In this document: piece after piece, positions 58,154 through 64,000 of the stretch
Position numbering within the stretch: the first letter of the stretch is position 1
Layout of the letters: every line of letters begins with the position of its first letter
Assembly: GCA_027922465.2 (NCBI GenBank)
Contig: BQMF02000052.1
Location: 310,001-374,000, forward strand
From: Turritopsis dohrnii
Taxonomy: Eukaryota > Cnidaria > Hydrozoa > Anthoathecata > Oceaniidae
Direction: 5' to 3'
DNA length: 64,000 nucleotides
Program-made: the position numbers and the translations under genes
The notes under the pieces: generated by a model
The model's input: the letters and a program-made list of their open reading frames with translations, nothing else
What the model was told of the DNA's origin: nothing
Database searches by the model: none

Positions 58154-61100
58154 AACAAGATGCCCTTACGGGCAGAAGGATTTCTGCAAAATCAGCTGAA
58201 GTATGAAAATGGAAGACTAACAATAACATTCTTGAAACTTGAAAGATTTTGAATGATTGAACAATACAATACAACATTGACTGCTGCTCAGTGTAGACTG
58301 CACACAGCAGGTGGGGATTTTGACACACAAATTAAAATGAGATTTGTTATTGAAATTTTGAAGTTAAATATGTTCAAACAGCTGGCCAAAGGTGTGCTAC
58401 CAGTGAAAATTTTCATGACTAAATTATTTGAAATTATATGTTGACTCTTTTGAATGTTTGAATGAGAGTGAGAAATGTAAAAAGTACTCTTAGATATAAT
58501 TACATAAACAATACACAAATTACATATAAAAGATACGCATGACATAACAATCAACCCAAAATGACCTAATTTAATCTAACACAATAGAAGAAAAGTTTAT
58601 AAAAATTCTTTTAGAAATTCGAAAAGGTTGAATGATCTTTACAAGGCATGCCGAAAGTGTACTATGTAAAACTTTATTGCATATATACATCTGAATGACA
58701 TGAAACATTGATTATTTTGGGTATACAACATACGATTAAGTTTATATTGATCTTTTCTGATATCACAGTGATTACGTATGAAAATCATGTAATATGCTTA
58801 ACATTTGATATGTACTTCCAATCTTCTTAATTACATACAAACAGAATTCCCAATGTTGCAAATACAAAAAATAATCAAAGATCTTGATCATTAAAAGTAT
58901 ATGCTCTATAAATTTATACCAAAATTTACCAAAATTTTGTATTGTGTTACTAATAGTACAGTATTTTGAATTTATACACAGAACATTTCAATTTGCCAGG
59001 ATGATGATCAGGGCTACATTATTACAAAACAAAACGCGATTATAGAAAAAACATCAACAAACAAATCAACAAACATAACATAATAATAAATACGTAGTTT
59101 ATACTGACGCTCGACCCACACACAAGCCACATACAAACAGGAATAAATTCACAACAGATAACATGAGCAAATAAAAAAGTTCAACTACAAAGAAACATAT
59201 CAACTGTGACTAACAATACAATACGACATTAACACTACATACACGGGTCCACACAACACGTAAAAATTGAACACAACGTAATTGTTCATTAACAATCGTG
59301 ATTAGGAAGATCATTCGTAAATGGGGGCATTGTCAGAATATCTTAGCTAAACAATCATCAAGCAAAAGTGGTGCAGAGCAGACAACCAATACGTAATGTT
59401 GAAGCTGAGGAGAAAAAGGTGTTAAAGTATTACAACCCAAACAAGAAACAAAAAAATTCTTTCGTATCTAGAAAGGCTTAAACATTGAAACATTTTCCCC
59501 TAATACAAACACATAGCTCTTTGACTCAAAACTTCTTAAGTTGCAACTTTTTAGTTAGAAAAGAATTATCACACTACAGTTATTATATATAAGTGTACGT
59601 ACTCCCCAGAGCTTCATGAAAGCATAATTGACACTACAAAAACTTTAAACTATATATACCACCAGACCTATATTTATTAACATCTGAATGAAAAATACTT
59701 ACTTTATTTTGGAATAAAGTATACAGAATAATGTTAAGTGTACATTGATCATTTCTGATTTCAAAGTAATTACGTGAGTATATCATATACATACTTCAAA
59801 CATTAAAGATTGCTATCAATCTTCCTAATTACCAATGGACTAATTGCAAACAAAAAAGTAAACACAAATTTTGATCATGAAAAATACAAAACTGAAAGTT
59901 GAATGTTTTTTACAGGATGTGAAGTGTTTCGAATTATATATCAAAATTAGGAAGGCTGTCCATAATTAGAGACATTGATAACCTAAAAACTACTGATCAC
60001 CGACAAAAACAATACTGCACTTCAAAGCATTATACAAGTACATAAGCTTAAAATATAGCTAGAGTGAAACATTAGCTAAAGATATAAAAAGTGATGCTGA
60101 GCAGGCAGACATTTGGAGCTGAGATGGAACTTAAGCTGAGCTGTACGCATTCTGAGCTTAAAAAACATTACAGCCCACATTTGAAACGAACATTGATCTT
60201 TTTTTAGAAAAAATCTCAGACCACAAAAACAAAACATACCTTTTTTCATTCTATTTATAAAACGAAAGGAAAAATCTCCATTGAATCATAATAATATAAT
60301 GTAAGATAATAATAAATTACTGCTACAAATTTTATTCTTCGTCTTCAGTTTTGGAAATGTGCTTCTAATTCTACTGACTAAAGCTGCTTTGGGATCCTTT
60401 TGGTTGGTTATTTGTTGTGAGTTTCTTCTTCGACTGAAATGCGTGACTTTGACTTTGGCTTCGTGTAAACATTCGCACGAGATTTCAAAAAACCGCTAGG
60501 TTTGGACAGCAGAAAAAAAAAAAGAACAAGATGCCCTTGCAGGCATAAGGATTTCTGCAAAATCAGCTGAAGTATGAAAAAAGAAAGACTATGACATTCT
60601 TGAAATTTAAGAAAAGTTTAATCCACAATATATATTTATTAAATTTCTGATCACGTACTCCCCAAAAATCTGGAAAAAACATAATTGTCACTATGCAAAA
60701 CTTTATCTGAATGACATGTTCTTTATTTAGTTGGTACGAAATGATATTAAGGATTCAGGGATCAATTTAGATAAGACAATGAGTACGCACGTAAGTCATT
60801 GTAAATGTTATGAATTTAATATGTCTTGTCAATCTTCCTAACAGAATTCCTTATTCAGAAGGAGAAAAAGGAAAGCATAGATTTTATTGATATGAAATAC
60901 ATCTATATACATACAAAATCAACATACATAACTGAAAACAGAAATTTGTGCTTTGATTTGAGTAACAATATGTCATTGCCATCTTTTTAATTTAAAAGCA
61001 TGCATCCAGAACTAAATTTCATGAAAAGATTATAAAAATTTATTCAGAAACTTAAAAAAAAAAAATTTTTAATTACGTATACACGCCAGGGCATCATGAA

Positions 61101-64000
61101 AGCATAACTGACACAATACGAACCTTACATTAACTTCTAATAAACTTAATGAACAAAATAACATCAAATTCATATGCTTTCAAATATCACAGTGATTACG
61201 TATGTACGGTCAATCTTCCTAATTACGAAAAGACTTCCCAAACACAAAAAGTAAACAAAGATTAGGATTATGAAAAATATGACCTAAACTTAGCTACCAA
61301 AATTAGCAAACATATATAACTGAAAACAGAAATTTGCGTTAAAAGATGTCCAATATTTAGAATTTACAGACAATCAAGGTAAGTTTCAATTTGCTATCTT
61401 AAATAGTAAGTCCCCATTCCTAATTCAGGACATTGATAATACAGCCAAGAACTATACAAGTATATAATAGGCTAAAAAATAGCTAGAGAAACATCAAACA
61501 TAAAATGAGATGCACAGCGACAGACAGAGGGTAACAAGACATTCCTTGTATGTTGTTGGAGCTGAAGAGGAAACTGAGCTGAGCTGTATGTATCCAGAGC
61601 TTAAAAAGCCCACACATGAAACAAACAGTATTTTGCATCTAGAAAGGCTTATAAAAGAATCGCAGACATTTTGCAAAACATAAAAGCTGCACACACTGTT
61701 TTCACAAAACATTGAGAACTTGTTTTTAGAAAAGAATGAACGTAGTAGAATCATTGCAAGATAATTATAAATTTCTACCCTTTACTTTCGGTTTTGGAAG
61801 TGCAAATCTTCTTACTTTTGGAAATTTAAGTTCGGTCACGCTGTGGTATACCATTATGCGAACGGCGTGCAAATGTATAGTCGAAAAATACCCGGATGAT
61901 CACATGGCGGAAATAATCAAGCCAATAAAACTAAGCGTTATTAAAGTTTATTAGCACCCTTTCGTAATACTGGCGCTTTATGCACCAATGAAAATTGAGA
62001 CGGCGGAAAAAATCGCTAGGTTTGGACAGTAAGATGAAAAAACAAGATGCCCTACCGGGCAGAAGGATTTCTGCAAGCTTTGCTGCTGAAAATGCCACAA
62101 AAATGCAACACTAGCACACTAGTCCTGCAAAACTAAGACAGTCACATCATTCAGCTCGAGAAGCATCAGCATTAAATAAACAAAAATATTGATGCGACTG
62201 ACAATGTTCGTCAAGAAAGTCAGCCTACCATAACATAAAAAAGGGGCTTTTCTTTATGCTATCGCGGAGATCATTTATGAAGATCTGTTTTTTTGTACGA
62301 ATAAGCTGAATGATTGCTACTGGATATTTGCCACCCACGTACTCCAAAAAAGTGCATCGACACAATACGAAACTTTAATTTAACCACATTAAATATAACG
62401 AATCCTATAAAAAGATTGTGTATACTGGCGGCAACCAACATATCGTTTGGGCAGCACAAACTAATATATAAAGTTTCTATATTGATCTCCTCAGAATGAA
62501 AAATATAAATATCACAATAATAATTACTTAGAAATTAAAGCTCATATCTAATCTAAAAGTTAAAAAAAATACAACATACGTAGGGAGAAAAGAGATAAGC
62601 TGATATAGCCAGAATACATCCAAAAATTGCTATTAAATATAGTATAAATAGCTGTATAAAGTGCATATGTTGGTGATGTTGGGGAGGAGCTGAAAGGAAG
62701 CTAAGCTGAGCTTTAAAAATCCAAAAGCTTCTAAAAATTGACTTCAAACATGCATACACATACAAAATACACGAAGGTCTTTCATATTTAAAAAGGCTTG
62801 GAGCAAAAATAAAACAAGAAATACCTTTTCTTCCACATACCTTGTATTGGCACTGTTTTCATATTTTAAACTTCAAGAAAACTTCTTTCAAAAAACAGAA
62901 TAACCACACTGTAATTTAATTTTGTGAACATGATAAGTTCCCAACAGTAATGCAATTCTTTATATAAAATTATAAGCTGTATTAACTTCTTTTAAAGCCA
63001 TATTTCCATCAAAGAAACTTTTAGCAAACTACACACGTTCTTTTGCTGCCATTTTTAAAACGTTTTGTGGACGATCACATGGCATGGCGAAAATCAGCCA
63101 ATAAACTATCGCTATTTAAGTGGAGGTGGCTAAATTAGCACCCTTTCGTAGAAATCGGGCATTATGCACCAATGACAATTAAGACGGCTTTTTTATGAAC
63201 CAATGAAATTTAAGAAACAAAAATGCGTAGGTTTGGACAGTAAGATGAACAAGATGCCCTACCGGGCAGAAGGATTTCTGCAAGCTTTGCTGCTGAAAAT
63301 GCCACAAAAATGCAACACTAGCACACTAGTCCTGCAAAACTAAGACAGTCACATCATTCAGCTCGAGAAGCATCAGCATTAAATAAACAAAAATATTGAT
63401 GCGACTGACAATGTTCGTCAAGAAAGTCAGCCTACCATAACATAAAAAAGGGGCTTTTCTTTATGCTATCGCGGAGATCATTTATGAAGATCTGTATTTT
63501 TTGTACGAATAAGCTGAATGATTGTTACTGGATATTTGGCACCCACGTACTCCAAAAAAGTGCATCGACACAATACGAAACATTAATTTAACCACATTAA
63601 ATATAACGAATCCTATAAAAAGATTGTGTATACTGGCGGTAACCAACATATCGTTTGGGCAGCACAAACTAATATATAAAGTTTCTATATTGATCTCCTC
63701 AGAATGAAAAATATAAATATCACAATAATAATTACTTAGAAATTAAAGCTCATATCTAATCTAAAAGTTAAAAAAAATATAACATACACAGGGGAAAAAG
63801 AGATAAGCTGATATAGCCAGAATACATCCAACAATTGCTACTAAATATAGTATAAATAGCTGTATAAAGTGCATATGTTGGTGATTGATGTTGGGGAGGA
63901 GCTGAAAGGAAGCTAAGCTGAGCTTTAAAAATCCAAAAGCTTCTAAAAATTGACTTCAAACATGCATACACATACAAAATACACGAAGGTCTTTCATATT
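58154..64000. repeat. Tandem array of 1.2-2.4 kb units with a conserved hairpin
   Basis: AACAAGATGCCC followed by a short GCCC...GGGC hairpin and AGAAGGATTTCTGC occurs at 58,154, 60,525, 62,041 and 63,248, giving spacings of 2371, 1516 and 1207. The last three are preceded by AGGTTTGGACAG; the first abuts unrelated DNA and so marks the left border. Within units, shared modules recur in order: CGTACTCC...GCAT(C/A) with GACAC, AGCTGAG(C)TGAGCTGTA, and CATCTAGAAAGGCTT. On the minus strand a hairpin then ATCTTGTT at the border resembles a rolling-circle (Helitron2/Helentron-like) 3' end; that class is inference. No gene is present; the open frames are repeat shadows. The array continues past the window. 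Confidence 0.75.
62041..63247. repeat. 1207-bp unit, near-identical to the next
   Basis: From 62,041 the sequence matches that from 63,248 to the window end with only scattered substitutions and a few small indels (for example TTTGCCACCC/TTTGGCACCC), so this pair is the youngest in the array. Confidence 0.9.

Noticed and set aside
61736..61954. 72-codon frame with a plausible protein look
   Set aside because: Its 3' half (GATCACATGGC...) recurs in the other array units without an open frame, so it is part of the repeat.

Overview
The window looks like nuclear DNA from an invertebrate animal. It is AT-rich, it contains spliced genes with GT-AG introns, and it is packed with transposon-derived repeats. 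The protein-coding genes are animal housekeeping families, and the decayed Helitron protein and the 5S-like gene resemble cnidarian sequences as I remember them. A cnidarian, perhaps a hydrozoan, is my best guess, but this is inference and no species can be named.

Layout: 1-12,100 holds nested transposons: a 3.2 kb inverted-repeat element, then a palindromic TA-site element interrupted by a head-to-tail array of seven non-autonomous Helitrons, which is itself interrupted by a 2.2 kb TIR element. 12.9-13.3 kb carries a broken THAP domain. 13.9-17.0 kb is a six-exon SLC46-type transporter on the + strand. 18.7-19.4 kb is a two-exon coiled-coil gene on the - strand with a CRE/YY1-like promoter. 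20.0-23.1 kb is a TIR element swollen by a 100-bp higher-order repeat. 23.3-25.1 kb is a decayed Helitron replicase/PIF1 helicase with a zinc-finger-carrying element inserted in it. 26.1-26.9 kb holds a divergent pair of small genes, the second with a 357-bp tandem duplication. 27.6-30.5 kb is a run of small TIR elements. 30.7-33.7 kb is MRPL3 (mitochondrial ribosomal protein uL3m, 7 exons). 37.4-42.2 kb is EMC8/9 on the - strand (6 exons). 42.6-46.3 kb carries SINE, TIR and pogo-like fragments. 47.9-50.2 kb is a 169-bp satellite whose units are bounded by inverted repeats. 50.7-54.1 kb is MAF1 (5 exons), the RNA polymerase III repressor, with a 5S rRNA-like sequence in its third intron. 58.2-64.0 kb is a tandem array of 1.2-2.4 kb units that runs off the window edge.

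The genes do not form an operon or an obvious pathway; they are independent housekeeping loci (mitochondrial translation, ER membrane insertion, Pol III control, solute transport). The strongest theme is non-autonomous DNA transposons that have become tandem satellites. I see this in four unrelated families in 64 kb. All exon structures were read by eye from codon phase, splice sites and family resemblance, without alignment tools.
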